Of a DNA stretch of 64,000 nt, positions 1-12,046 are shown piece by piece; the first letter of the stretch is position 1, and the number at the start of each line of letters is the position of its first letter. The notes below the pieces were generated by a model. It made no database searches. It saw only the letters and a program-made list of their open reading frames with translations, and had not been told where the DNA came from. The DNA lies in NCBI GenBank assembly GCA_036583965.1, contig JAZBQD010000019.1:22199085-22263084 (forward strand), read 5' to 3'. The stretch comes from Prunella strophiata. Its lineage: Eukaryota > Chordata > Aves > Passeriformes > Prunellidae. A program made the position numbers and the translations under genes.

Positions 1-185
1 AGGACTGGAAGAAAGCACCATGCACTGTAACAGATTGCCCAGAGAGGCCGTGGAGTATCCTTCACTGGAGATACTCAAGATACAATCCTGTGCCATGTGC
101 TCTAGGATGACTCTGCTTGAACAAGGAGGCTGGACCAGATGTTGGTTCCTTTCAACTTTGCCCATTCTGTGATTTTGTGATTCTA
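1..185 (+). mobile_element. CR1 LINE 3' fragment
   Basis: The sequence follows the 3' end of avian CR1 in sense orientation: a 'gattgcccagagaggccgtgg' type block, then the 'ctctgcttgaacaaggaggctggaccagatg' block in diverged form, ending in the CR1-typical tandem 'ttctgtgattttgtgattct'. It lies inside a TMEM63C intron and is 5'-truncated by the window edge. Identification is from memory of the family. Confidence 0.9.
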
Positions 186-1002
186 GGCTTTTTATGCTCC
201 CTATAAATTTCTCCACGAAACTGCTCTTCTCCCCTCTGAGTGTATTTTACATCTAACCTGGCAGAGTTAAGATTTTCCTCATTTGTGAACAGTTTGACTT
301 TTTAAAGGATGTCTTCTTACTTCTAATAATCTCTTTAAATCTGCTCTTTAGTGTGCTAGCTTTTCTTGTAGTCTTTCTCATTTATGTTTTGATGAGCAAT
401 ATACATTTGCCTAGAGCATCTGGTACAGAGCCTTTAAATATGCCTCCTGCCACCTGCAAGGATTTTGCTTCTTTTGCTTTTTTCCTACCTAGATTTTTTA
501 ATAAGTCATGACATTTTTTCATGATCATTCCAGTGACTGGTTTTTGAGCTTTTGCTCCCAAAAAAGAAAGAGGCAGCAAATGTGTCAGTCTGTGTTTGTT
601 TCCAGGAACGCCTGGTGTGCTAGAGAGAAACAGAAGATTACTTTAAAGCCCCACCAAGCTGGTAGAGGAGGAAATCTGGTGTGGGGGACTTTATCCTGAG
701 GGGTGGGAAAGATCCTTGCAGAAATGCAGCTGGGCTCTGGCCATGCATCATACTGAATCCACACAGCTGCAAGGAGAGCCAGGCAGCTGTGAGATGCCAA
801 CAGGAGCATCCCCTCCAAACTGTCATTCAAAACAGATGCCTCAAAGAATCCAGGTCAAAAACCCCTCCAGCTTCCAGGAATTCCCCACTGCTGAAGAGTG
901 TTGAGCAGGAGATTTAATTTCTCACACTGAACTTCTGACCAGGGTTTCTGATGAAGGACAAGCCCAGCCCAGGTTGCCACTGCCACAGCCACTGGCACTC
1001 AC
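186..1002 (-). other. TMEM63C intron, no further feature
   Basis: Intronic sequence downstream of coding exon 3. I looked on the minus strand for the next TMEM63C exon and saw no match. The short open frames here have no recognisable content. Confidence 0.6.
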
Positions 1003-1090
1003 CACATCCTTGTTGTCAACATCCAGAGGGCTGCTCTCTGATGGGGACTTCTCCTTCTCGCTCTGCTCTCCATAGAAAAGCGATGTCAGG
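1003..1090 (-). CDS. TMEM63C: TMEM63C coding exon 3
   Basis: This exon is 88 bases from acceptor ctgcaaag| (1092-1091) to donor GTG|GTGAGT (1003/1002). It completes the split serine and reads [20 protein letters not shown], then PLDVDNKDV, a hydrophilic segment that follows the first transmembrane helix in TMEM63 proteins. It ends in phase 0. The next exon is not found in bases 1-1002, so it must lie left of the window. Confidence 0.9.
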
Positions 1091-3040
1091 CTTTGCAGTG
1101 AGGGCAGGAGCGGAGGGGTGAGGCAGAAGAGAAGCAACAGACATGAGAGGATAAGCATCCTTGGACAAGTCTCTCCTAGGACAGCAGCCCAAGAAATACC
1201 TCCCCCCCTCCCTGCATCCTACACTGGGGCTGGTACAGTGATTACTTCTGGGCCTGGGACATCTTGCTGCCTCCACACCAACAAGTCTCCCCAGCTTCTT
1301 TGTGGCCCTGACCCATGATGGGCTCATGGAGATGGAGCTGTAGCTCCATTACAAGGGACTATTGAATGAGATATTTTCTATTCCACTGTTTTCAGATGTC
1401 TCAAATGGTTTTACAGTAAAAAGGAATCTAATCAGAGCTTGCATTTTAAATCTTGATTGCCCTTTGGTCTCACTGGTGAAGGGAAAACATCCTGTATTCA
1501 TCGCCAGACTCAGCTCCAGATTCAGAGGCCAAGAGGAACTGGAGGGGAGAAGGCAGAAGAAGGACTTTAACAGATCTTACTCTTGTGGGCTGCCCAGCCT
1601 TGCACAGACACCTCCTGTGTGCACCAGCCTGTGCAAAGAGAGATGCTTTGCTGCCCAAGGTGAGCTGTGCTCTGGCAGGCAAGCTGTTGTAGGTAGTACA
1701 GCCCACCTGGAAATATGGTCTGGGCTCTACTTTTACCAGAACACTGCTTATTTTTGTGGAATTCTCTACTTAGCCCAAATGATGGGCCAGGCAAGTTGCT
1801 GTAGTGACACAAGGAACAGTGTTATTGCTGTGTGTCTCCCTCTGCCCCCTCCACCAGCCAGTCCTGTTCATCCCAAGAGAGTGGAAGGAGAAGAGGCAGC
1901 AGCACAGTCCCCACTAAAAAAATGGTTTTTTGTCCTTCCCAGAACAGTACCCACAATGGCACCAAGAACACTGTCACCAAATGCTAGAGGGAATGAAAGC
2001 TGGCCTGGGCTTTCCCTCTCCCTGCAGATGGTGGCTGTGTCTACCATGGGAAATGGAGGGCACCAGGCCATTCCCAGTGGGAAGGAGGGACAGGAACACC
2101 TGCTGAACTCTGTGTGTCATGCCACAGTGCTGGCCTTCCTTCCAGCCCTCTTGAAGAGAATGGAGCCATCACCTGCAGCAGCTTTGCATCCTCCTCACCT
2201 GTCATTGTCCATCAGCAGTGCCAGGCGCCCGTAGTCCCAAGCCTGCTTTCCGAAGACATGAGAAGACCAGAAGGAGAAGCTGGAAGAAGAAAGAGAAGTG
2301 TTTTGCTGCAAGGTCTCACCCCATGGGATATTCTCATATCTCCTTTGTGCTTTCTTATTCCGTGAGCCCAAGCTCCTGCAAAACCCTTACCCCAAACTGT
2401 TCCTGCTCCGTGATCTCACCACTGCTGCCCAAGTGTCCTTGGCTGCCCACCATGATGTGGGCAAAGCCCTTGGACCCCTGCACTCACCCCTGTTCCCCTG
2501 TCAGCCAGGTGCACCAGTGCTCTCACCCCTGTTCCCTGGTTTGTCAGGTGCACCAGTGCTCTCACCCCAGTTCCCCAGTTTGCCAGGTGCACCAGTGCAC
2601 TCATCCCTGTTCCCCTGGTTTGCCAGGTGCACCAGTGCTCTCACCCCTGTTCCCCGGTTTGCCAGGTGCACCAGTGTTCTCACCCCAGTTCCCCAGTTTG
2701 CCAGGTGCACCAGTGCACTAATCCCTGTTGCCCAGTTTGCCAGGTGCACCGCTGCACAGGCTGCACTTGTGTGTGGCTGTCAGTGCACGTGGGGCTGCAG
2801 AGCCCGTAGGAATGGCAGCCTCCTGCCCGCTCACCAGCCAGAGGATGAAGTTGATGGCGAGCACGGTGGGCACGCCGCCGAAGGGCAGCCCCTCCAGGAC
2901 GGTGCTGCGGGAGCGGGCGCTGAAGCACTGCTCCTCCGTGCTGTTCACCGCGGCGTCCAGGAAGAGGAGCACATCCAGCGAGCTGAGGCCAGCACCATCA
3001 GGTGCTGCCTCCATGGAGTCCGTGCTTTCCATCGACACCG
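1003..3040 (-). CDS. TMEM63C: TMEM63C, N-terminal part (gene runs off the left edge)
   Basis: Three spliced exons encode the N-terminus of a TMEM63/OSCA-family membrane channel, a family of osmosensitive and mechanosensitive cation channels. The reading matches my memory of vertebrate TMEM63[10 protein letters not shown] before the first transmembrane helix, then RKA(A/G)WDYGRLALL, then [12 protein letters not shown]. The start is taken at the ATG at 3032 (reads [11 protein letters not shown]). An acceptor (cccacag) lies 8 bases upstream of it, so at least one non-coding exon should lie further right. After removal of one extra base in the second coding exon, the three pieces total 366 bases, or 122 codons, with consistent phases (0, 2, 0). 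Human TMEM63C is about 806 residues, so most of the protein is outside the window. TMEM63C next to ZDHHC22 and CIPC, with the same relative strands, matches human 14q24.3. TMEM63A or TMEM63B is less likely because of this synteny. Confidence 0.93.
1091..2198 (-). other. TMEM63C intron, no further feature
   Basis: Intron between coding exons 2 and 3, with proper donor and acceptor at its ends. A plus-strand open frame of 290 codons crosses it and overlaps exon 2, but has no recognisable domain and is taken as chance. Confidence 0.7.
2199..2279 (-). CDS. TMEM63C: TMEM63C coding exon 2 (carries a one-base frame disruption)
   Basis: Acceptor ttcttccag|CTT at 2281-2280 and donor ACAG|GTGAGG at 2199/2198 are both good. 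The first part reads [12 protein letters not shown] and completes the first transmembrane helix. The remainder, [13 protein letters not shown], is in the next frame. The exon is 81 bases as given. Removing one base near 2235-2243 (minus-strand GGCTTGGGA) gives 80 bases and ends in phase 2, which joins perfectly to the next exon (AG|C, serine). Confidence 0.9.
2490..2755. repeat. 39-bp minisatellite in a TMEM63C intron
   Basis: The block caggtgcaccagtg recurs at 2506, 2545, 2584, 2624, 2663, 2702 and 2741, giving spacings of 39, 39, 40, 39, 39 and 39 bases. About seven imperfect copies are present, each with a ctcacccctgttcccc-like second half. It begins about 80 bases inside the intron from the exon 1 donor. 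Because 39 is a multiple of three, it keeps several frames open and creates repetitive spurious open frames on both strands. Confidence 0.95.
2835..3032 (-). CDS. TMEM63C: TMEM63C coding exon 1
   Basis: This exon is 198 bases, 66 codons, ending in phase 0. It encodes an acidic extracellular-type N-terminus with an NST glycosylation sequon (AVNSTEEQC), then the family-typical [16 protein letters not shown] and the start of the first hydrophobic helix (AINFILWL). The donor on the minus strand is CTG|GTGAGC at 2835/2834. A non-coding part of the exon runs to the acceptor at 3042-3041. A second in-frame ATG lies six codons downstream. Confidence 0.92.
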
Positions 3041-5105
3041 CTGTGGGGAATCACCCTGCAACACAGAGGCGGGAGTGTGGATGGGGAAGCCTTTGTTTGA
3101 AAAGGGGCCATGGCTCTTCCAGGTCCCTTCTATCAAGGTCTGAAGAGCTCACTAGGGTAGGGAGGGGAGAGGACTGGCTGGTGACCTCAGAGCTTCTCCA
3201 GTCCCAGCGTCTCTCAGGGAGAGGTTGTTGGACACAAGGCAGAGGGTGTTGCTGAAGGAAACTCACAGCTACTTCTTGCCCTTTCCCCACCCCATTAAAC
3301 CCCATGCTATTTGGTTGTCTCTGTCATACCTGAGACAGGTCTCTCACCACCTCTGCGCCTCAGTCCTGGAAGCTGGGTTGAGTCATGGCCACCTTGGTGC
3401 TGTCAGCAGGCAGGAATGAGAAGCTGAAGCATTTGTTTGAATTTCTGAAAAAAACCATCAATGATAATATTGGCAACTGGGCTGCTGGGGCTGCACTTGC
3501 TTCTCTCCCCACACCAAGGTATCTACTGCCTATGGAATATCTCTAAGCCTGCTGTCCTCCTCCAGCATCATGATCTGTGACTCAGGAGGTAGAGGACTTC
3601 CCTTTCATCCTTCCACCTAAGCAGAATTCCTCCTCCCAAAGTATCTTGATCTCTTCAGAAGAGTTAGCATCTCGAAACCCTAAATGTCAGGCTTCCTGCC
3701 ACCTTCCCCAGGAGCTGACACCATAGGTTACAGTCCTCACTGGCAGGCAATGGCCAACACTGGGGCTTGTTTCCAAAACCTTTCTTACCACCACACTTTA
3801 GGTAGGAGAGGATCCTCTCCAAGCCTGCAGTGCCTGGAACCCCTGTGAATGAGCACCCTACAGCAGCCAGCATGGCAGTCTGTTACTCATGGGGATGCCA
3901 CAGGACAGTACTGAATGGCTGCTGCACTCACCATTCAAAGATGAGGAGAGGGAACCAGCACAGCAAACATCAACAAACATGGGGTGGGGACAAGGGGACC
4001 AGAGTTTCTTGTTCTCATGTGCCTGTCCTGCCTCTGTGCTTTGGAGTCACCCTCAACACCTTTAGCCAGCTGCTTCTCATGCCTGAAGAGCTGCACAGCC
4101 TTCAGAGAAGAACAGCTGTCTGTGGTGAGACAATTCAGTCTTTGGAGGCCTTGAGCAGCCAAATATAATTTTGAAGCTGGCCTGGCCCTGAGCAAAGGCT
4201 TTTATCAGATGACCTCCAAGGGGGCCCTTCAAACCACAATTATTCTACATCCCTATTCTCATGAACTTGTGCTCCTGACAAGAACATTTTCAGACCTGCC
4301 TGAAGTTTATAAGGAGCTATATTAGAGCCTTGCCATGCAGACATGATGGGCACAGTATACTGAGGTCAGGGTATTGTGACCAGTGAAAAGGCTGTGTGAA
4401 AACTCAGTGGAGGAGAATGTAAACAAAGACAGATGGGACCTTCAGGGATGTGGAGACACAAAGTGTTTATGGCAGTTTTTGCCATCAAGACCAAACAAGA
4501 TCAAATCTTCTTCAACACCAAAGGAAACCTAATTGAGAGGTCCTTGGGGAGCACAGAGACAGTACACAGAAAATTACTTGGCTTAGAAAAAGGATATTCC
4601 TAAGCTCTACACAGATTTGCGTGTTGGGAAACATTTACTTGTGCTGTGTCAGTGTGATAGATGGGGGACTACAGTAGCACCTGATTTTATATGTATGGCT
4701 GTGGCCTCAGCCTCTCTCTCTTAGACCTTGCAGTTTGCTGCTTGAGGAGTCATGCCCTGAAGTTCACAAGAAGGACGTTAGTCCTGTCCTAAAGTTCATG
4801 AGGAGCCCAGACACCCTCAACCCTTAGCTGACCAGAGTGGGCAGGACAGGAGTGCTGGTGCAGGAGCTGACATACATTACATGCCTGAGAGACTGACTCT
4901 CTTTGACTTCCTCATCCAGTGAAAGAAAAACTGAGGAAGAGGGAGGTTTTCAAACACAAGCGTTGACAAAAAAAAAAAAAAAATAGTCTGACAACCTCAC
5001 CCCACTACAATATTAGGGTGGCATCTGACTACCTGCAGAGATGCCTTGCAGGGGTGTCAGAAACTGCTGAGCTACAGGCACCAAGCTCCCCAGGACATGC
5101 AGACA

Positions 5106-5141
5106 TGTGGCAGTCCCTTTTCCTGTGGCAGTCCCTTTTCC
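5106..5141. repeat. Perfect 18-bp tandem duplication
   Basis: tgtggcagtcccttttcc occurs twice head to tail (5106-5123 and 5124-5141), with no other copies nearby. Confidence 0.95.
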
Positions 5142-7998
5142 TGTGCATATGGTGCAATGTCACCTGAGCCACGGGTTTCAGTGTTTGCTATAGACCTGCC
5201 CATGCTGCATCTTCAGTTCTCCTTGGAGGTCCCCATCCATATATACATATACACATCCATCTGTCCAGCCTATGATGTCTGGAGACATCAGTGCCCAAGC
5301 GAGGACAGCTGAACATTAGTGTCACTCTCAAAAGAACTGCCAGGTCACTTGAGATATGCTGATACTTCTCCAAAGGGCATCCCAGTAGACTTGGGGCTGA
5401 TACTCCCACTCCCATCCAGGTGGATGGATGGGCTGGCAAAGCCTCCCTGCAGTGCCCTCAGTACAGCCTGTCTCCCAGCCATGGCTGGGAGTCCTTCAAG
5501 GGCCAGCGTGGTCCCATCAGGGTAATGGCCCTTGACAAGGGACCTTCAGAAGAGACCTATAAGAAGTGAGGGGGCTACTCTGGCAAGCAGCAGCTCTTTG
5601 TCCTGGCTTGCCTGCCTCCTGCTTGTCACCTGGGCCACCAGGACCTCTAGCCAGGGTCTGCTCTTTGCTATGGCAATGCTCTCAATCTGTTCCTCACCAT
5701 GTGCATGTCTCTCTCTCTCCCCCCTCCTCCTGTAAGCAGCAGAGCCACTGCCATCTGGCATTTTCAGCTGCTAAATAATTCACTGCCTTTTTGTTAACAA
5801 GCAGAGTGTGTCTCTGACCAAGGGAGCTGTTAGACCATCAGCAAACAAACAAAGAGACCCTTAGCAACTTCCAAGTCCTTTCTCCATCACCACCACTCCA
5901 CTACACAGCAATAAGATCCTGCAGCTTGTTTCTAGGCACTGACTTCACGCTTGTAGGAGGAACATCCTGTCAGGGATGGGAGGGTGAGGGGGATTTTCAC
6001 AGGGATCTGCACAAGTTGTGTTTCTCTATCAAGTCCTTGTTGCTATCCCTTTCTTTCCCATATCAGATATTTTGCTCCTGGTGGCCAAAAGCAATGGGTT
6101 CCTCCTGGAGATGGTGTTAGTATCTCCTGCTCCCAGCTCTGCTGCCCAGAAAGCTCCCAAATGCAAGCCTTCACCCTTCCAGCCCAACCAGCTCATTTAT
6201 CTGCACACAGCACTGCCCATACAATGCCAGACTGCATAGACAAATTTCAGGAGCAGAAGATACTTAAAGATCCAATCCAGCTCTGTCCCCTCTCTCTTAA
6301 GCATCTCCAACTCCAAAGGAGTTCAAAGGAGCTGTCATGTCGTGCTCAGGCGGTAAACACAGATTTTGCAGTGTATCACAGCTCCTCTGAACCTGATCTC
6401 AAGCCACTCTCCTGCCCTTTTGCTGCTCCTTTCAACACCAGATAGCCACAGAAACTCTCCTCTAAATACCCAAATTGCTACTTTTCTAGATCATTTGTTC
6501 CAGCTAGTCTCACCTTTTATGGTGCTGCTCTCAGAAAAGCTTATGCAAATTATATAGCTGCAATGTTACCATTAAAATAACTATTGCAGGCAACCAGCTA
6601 AAAGTAAATCATGTATATGTTCTAGGAACAGCAGTGCAGCAGAAACAGTAAGAGGAGATTTCTGCTCACATGCACCAAGAACAGCTTAAACTCAGACCTA
6701 CAGAACATGTTCTAACTCCCTTCTGCTTGGAGAGGTAAGTTTTTTGGTATACAGAATGAGAAATCACAGGGACTTGCAGGTCACACTTAAAGTCATTGTT
6801 GAAATGCCTAAGCTAAATTTTCACATCATACAAATGAGAAAATTCAGCATTTTGCAATATTCAGTTGAAGGCACTCTGCAATAGGTATCTGAAAGATTCA
6901 ACAAAACCCACAGTATCACCAAACCAGTTCCTGTTCCCTGCTACGCCTACTGCCATTGTGCTTTTCCCAATTTTTATGGGCCAAAGGAACAAATACTGTT
7001 GTGAATAACAGAGCTGGATGGGTGTCACCTCCTGGAAGGTGTCAGGACAGCTTCCCATTAGCTGTGTATGAGGCAGGGCTTCTAGATGCCAACCACAAAG
7101 ACAGATGTCCTTCAGAGCAGCCACTGTCCTGGAGAAGTGACAGCAATGGACTAGTCAAGAAACACAACAAGGGTGTACAGGGTGGGAAAATGAAGCAATA
7201 AGATAAAGGCAGAAATTTCGATATATGGTCTATCCATTATAGGTCTTAGAGGGAAGATACTAAAACAGGGTCAGAAAAAAGTCAGAAAACATGTAGAGCA
7301 ATTCTTTCTCCTCTTTGTAGCCTGTGAATGCACAGTGAATGTGTGAGATTTGCCATTGAAACTGATTTGCTGGATAATTTCTATGAAGCATTTTCAGTGC
7401 CTGTAAGCTTTGCCTTGAATATTCAGTGCCCTCTTTGTTTTGTTGATACATCAGCATATGTTTCTTCTCTCCGGTTGGGTGGGCACTAATCCAGAGAATC
7501 AGATTTCCAATTAAAAATAAGGCATGTCTTTTATGTGAACGCAATTTTTCATAATTTGTCTTTCCCTTGAAGCATCCTGCCAGCAAACTCATTTGCTAGG
7601 GGATTCACGGACAGCTGGAGTAGCAAAACATCAAAACAGTCTTGGGAGCGTTGAGATGACTAAGCTGGGTTTCCCAGCATGCCTACGCTCACCCAGCCTT
7701 AGCATCCCACTCTGGCACAGGTGGGATTACTGACTTTGGCCTGGCCAGAGGGCAGCCAGGGCATGGGGCTGTTGGTGGAGCAGTCTGTGGCCACACAGAA
7801 AAGCCAGGCTGAGGACCCAGACCTAGAAAACAAGCATCTCTGCTACCTGACTGCCTCTACATCCTTCTTCCATTACAAGTAGATTGTGGCCAGGCTGTGG
7901 AAGGGAAAATCAAGGACTGCTGTAACAGGGAGATCAGGTTCATGCCCTGGCATGCACAGGACCAGGCAGGCAGGCAGGCAAACCTCCAGCATCCCACC

Positions 7999-8038
7999 TG
8001 CAGGACTGCAGTGACCGACCTTGCAGGACTGCAGTGAC
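7999..8038. repeat. Short direct duplication
   Basis: tgcaggactgcagtgac occurs twice with a 23-base period. It is preceded by a short ggcaggcaggca run at about 7966-7980. Confidence 0.85.
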
Positions 8039-10065
8039 AGGGACAGCAGGAAACCTGAGCCACTGCCACTTACTCAGCACGGCTAACCAAGTACCTCAGG
8101 ACTTCAGGGAAAAGGCTCATCAACAGCACTGAGCTCAGCACACACCCTGGCAGTTTTGGCACCACGGGGCATGGTGACCTCTCCATTCCCATAGCTTGGT
8201 GCATGGCAGAACAGGCACAGCCATGGGCCTCATCTGTCCCCAAGGGGTATGAGCACAGAGGGGATGGAACCAGAGACACAGCCCTCTAAAACCCCACAGA
8301 GGTTCAAGGCATTCCTCCCTGGCTCTCCCTTCAACCTTCCCTCTTAAGATTAATGGCCTCAAGGTCCAAAAAGCAAAGAGAGGATCTGGCTGCCCAAGGT
8401 CTGTGAGGTGAGCACCTATGGGGCAGCAGCATCCCTGGGCAGGGCTCACTGACACTGGTGTGAATGCTGTGCCCACACCCTGTCAGGGTATGAGACAGAC
8501 AACCCTCCAGCAGAAGACCCCATCCTATCACCAGCAGGACATGGGACATACACCAGCCTGTTCTGTTAGCCTGCTGCAAATCAGATGCATCTTTCAAACA
8601 AGGACCATACTGCAACATGGCTTGTGGGCTATGGAGGCTGGGGTTAGTAAGGTTTGGAGGCAAAGGACCAGTTTGCAGCAACAGATGACCCCTAACAGGT
8701 AAAAAACACCTGCTCAAATATTAGTTTTGTCATTGCCAATGAAGATATGATCACTTGGAGAGGTCATGAGGAATCGTGTTTCATTCGATCCTACTCCATC
8801 TCACACACATACCCACCTCTCAGTGAGAAAATAATGTGAGTGCATGAGTGCTTAAGAAAAACCTGCTTAAAAATGGTACAGATAAATTTCATCTGCCCTA
8901 CCAGTAAGCTGTGGCACTGCTCTCTCACTGAGGAGTACAAAGCCAGGCTCACTGCCAGCCAGGGCAGGAAGGCTGGGGAAACAGCCAAGCCATAAGCCCA
9001 CTCAGGCCCTGGGGGTGTAAACCCCACAGTGAGGTCCTTCCCCTCAGTGGGGAGCCTGCCTTTGGCACTGCTGCTCCTACCCCCAATGCTTCACCATTCC
9101 CAACCTGCCCTGTCAACACTGTTCATCTAAATAATGTAACACACTAGGAGTCTGAGACTGATTCCCATTTTGGGGAGCTAAGCAAGTTTTTCTGCACTTA
9201 AGACTGGCAGGTTGCCACTACCTTCAGGAAACCCTGTGCAGGGTCATGCTGCCCCAGGGACTCACCTGAAACCAATACATACCCCTCCCCTGCTATGTGA
9301 CCCTGTGGTGGCTGCCACACCACCCACAGCTCCCTGCCCTCCCCTTCTTGTCCAGCACCACCATGCAGGGCGGGTTTTTGGCACTTAGACGAAGTTCCAT
9401 GAAGTTTTTGAATGAGAAGGCACCCCAGTCCCCTTGGGTCTCTCTGCAGGACAATGGTCATGGCCTTCCAAACAGCAATCTGCATAAACCCCTTCTCCTG
9501 CAGGTAAGCTGTGGGCTGAGCAGACCAACACTGACTTGCTGCAGTGCTCCTTGGCAGAATAAAGCCAAACCCCAGGCAACCGTGAGCAAACAGTGCTTAC
9601 AGTGAGATCTACAGCCAGGGAGATTTGTTTGGGCCAGTGTGTGGGAGATGCTGTGCAGGGAGCAGAGCTTCTCCAGCCTCCTCCACACGTGTGCAAGCCA
9701 GCGGCTGCTGGAGCCAGCACACTGACACTGGGAAGGAAGAATCGGAGCGGAATTTATTTATTCCACCCCCAGCCATTTTTGCCACATTTGACTAAGCTGC
9801 CAGTGCAGGTTGGCTCTAACCCATATTTGGTTTGCATTTCGCTCTCCTGCTGTGCACTCAGCCCCTCACACCACACTTTATGTGTGCAGTGCACCAAGCA
9901 AACATGAGCTAATGGGGCTGCAAGCTCCCCAGAGAATCATGCACTCTTTGTCCTCTGATAAAACTTAAATCAACACTCTTCAGCACAAAGGATTACCTGG
10001 ACCAGGACCAACCCAAGCAGAGAGCAGGGTGCTGCTGGTAGGTGATGGCTGGGAGCAAAGAGATA

Positions 10066-10378
10066 GGAAAGGGGCCTTATAATAAAGATGGAACAGGCTT
10101 TTTAGTAGACCTTGTAGTGACATAGTTTTAAACTAAAAGAGGGTAGATTCAGACTAGATATAAGAAAGAAATTTTCTAAGTTGAGGATGGTGAAACACTG
10201 GTACAAGTTGCACACATGGGTGGCAGATGCCCCATCCCTGTAAACATTCAAGGTCAGGTTGGACAGGGCCATGGGGAATCTCATCAAGTTGAAGATGTCC
10301 ATGCTCATTGCAGGGTCATTGGACTAGAAGACATTTAAAGGTCCTTTTCAACCCAAACTTTTGTATGATACTATGACA
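10066..10378 (+). mobile_element. CR1 LINE 3' fragment
   Basis: Sense-strand CR1 tail. It has a diverged 'aaactgaaagagggtagattcagactagatat' type block, then aagaaattttct, gatgccccatccctg, caaggtcaggttgga, and ends in aaaggtccttttcaacccaa followed by a decayed gtatgatactatgac terminus. It is 5'-truncated, as most CR1 copies are. Confidence 0.93.
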
Positions 10379-12007
10379 AAGCCAGAGTTGACTTCAGGGA
10401 AATGAGAGCCAGGTAACTCACATATGGGAAAGGGGAAGGGTATCATCCCAGGGTTCTCAGTCAACCATACACATGCACACACACATCCATTCAGAAAAAC
10501 AGTATTTCAGGAAAACAGTAAAGAGACACCCTGGTACCATCAGATTCCTGCTCCAAGCTGGGCTGCTGCATGCTGTTCAGAGTCCCCAGAGCAACCCCTG
10601 CACTTGCAATTAATTAATGATGATACACGCAGATGAGAACAACTCCCAGCCCCTGCTGTCTATGTGACTGAGGGACAAGGCAGCAGCCAGACCTAGAGAA
10701 GGGCTTGAATTTTCCTGCAAAGATTGTCTCCAGGTTCCTTACTGCCTGCCAGCTCCAAGATTACAGCATGTGCCCCCATGCACAGCCTGCTTTGCAGAGG
10801 CAGCTCCCATTTGGCACTGAAGACCAAGGAAGATACCTTTCAGCAAGGCTGCAGCTGTGGTGGGATGTCAGGTAATTACAGGCAGATTGCTTCTTCTGCC
10901 ACCCAGGTTACAGTGCTCACACAGAGGATTTAAGGTCTTTGTGAAGAAAAGTGCCACCTTCACTGGGAAAAGCACTCCCTTGTGGAAACCTGTACAGAAA
11001 CCAGGAGTAGCTGTGCCTTGGTCAGGGCTCAGACTGAAGCTGTCACCATGAGTCACAGGCATCTTTCACAATGCCACAAGGTGACAGGTGCACTTAGGTT
11101 CCTGGAGAAGGGAAACAAGACAGGATGGAAATAGGGAAAAGGCAGCTCTTTCTTCCCCAAGTCCCTTCAACTGTTTGGGGAGCATGGAGCTCTGTGAGGC
11201 AGAAAGGAGAGTGGGAGGTTTATCTGATGCTTTTTATAAAGCCACCTGCTGCAGAGACTGTTAGCCATGGGAGCAGCCAGCTCAGCTGGAGCCATCACCC
11301 GAAGGAACTCCACCTGAGGGCAGAGGGAAGGAGAGTGGCAAGGAGAGGAGTTGGGCTGTGCATGAAAGGGATGCAGACTGGGAAGCCCAGCAACACAGTT
11401 TGGGCCAGGCAATTCTGGTGGCTTTGCACCCCAGTGTCTGGCCTGGCCAGGACAGCATGACACACCTGGGAATGGCAGGGACCTCACTGCTGCGTTGGTG
11501 GAGAAGAAAGGCACATTTCAAGCCCTTGTGCAGCTGCTCTCAGCTGCTGAGCTCCAGCCAGCCCCCCTCATGGCTGATGCCCATCAGCCTGCTGTGCAAT
11601 GTGGAGTGAGCACACCTGGTGGGCTACCAAGGGCCTGGCACTCCTGCTGCTGGGCACAGCTCTGCTCCATTCCAGCCTGCTGCTGCCTGACACTGACCTG
11701 GGAGCACCTCCCACCAAGCACCCCCATCACACAGCTTCCTAGGTGCCAATGGGCAGTGCTGTGGTTATCCTGTTGATCCCCTTCTCCTGGATCCAGATGT
11801 GCACCTTCCTCCACACTGCTCTGCAGGATGCCCTGGTGCCTGGCTGCCACCAGCCTCTCCACCCTTCACCCCTCCCCATCTTCAAGCAGTCACAACATCC
11901 TCCACAGCTGACTCTGCTGCAGAAGCAAATAAACACTCCTGCCCTGCCAAGCTCCCCCCTCTGCAAGCACAGAAGCTTCTTCTTGAGAGCAGTGGATTAC
12001 AACACTA

Positions 12008-12046
12008 CATACACACACACACATACACACACACAACACACACAAT
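12008..12046. repeat. CA microsatellite
   Basis: An interrupted (CA)n run with single t and a interruptions, about 39 bases. Confidence 0.93.

Larger units (their letters stand above)
3041..10065. other. Non-coding region, probable 5' intron of TMEM63C
   Basis: No coding exon could be supported on either strand. Contents that can be named are a run of A at about 4968-4982, an 18-base tandem duplication at 5106-5141, and a short GGCA run with a 17-base duplication near 7965-8038. Because the TMEM63C start exon has an acceptor just upstream of its ATG, this is probably intron between a distant non-coding first exon and the ATG exon. Confidence 0.5.

Noticed and set aside
1362..2234. 290-codon plus-strand open frame
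   Set aside because: Lies in a TMEM63C intron, overlaps an exon antisense, and has no recognisable content.
2298..3143. 281-codon plus-strand open frame with repeated [13 protein letters not shown] units
   Set aside because: The repeats are the translation of the 39-bp minisatellite, followed by the antisense of TMEM63C exon 1.
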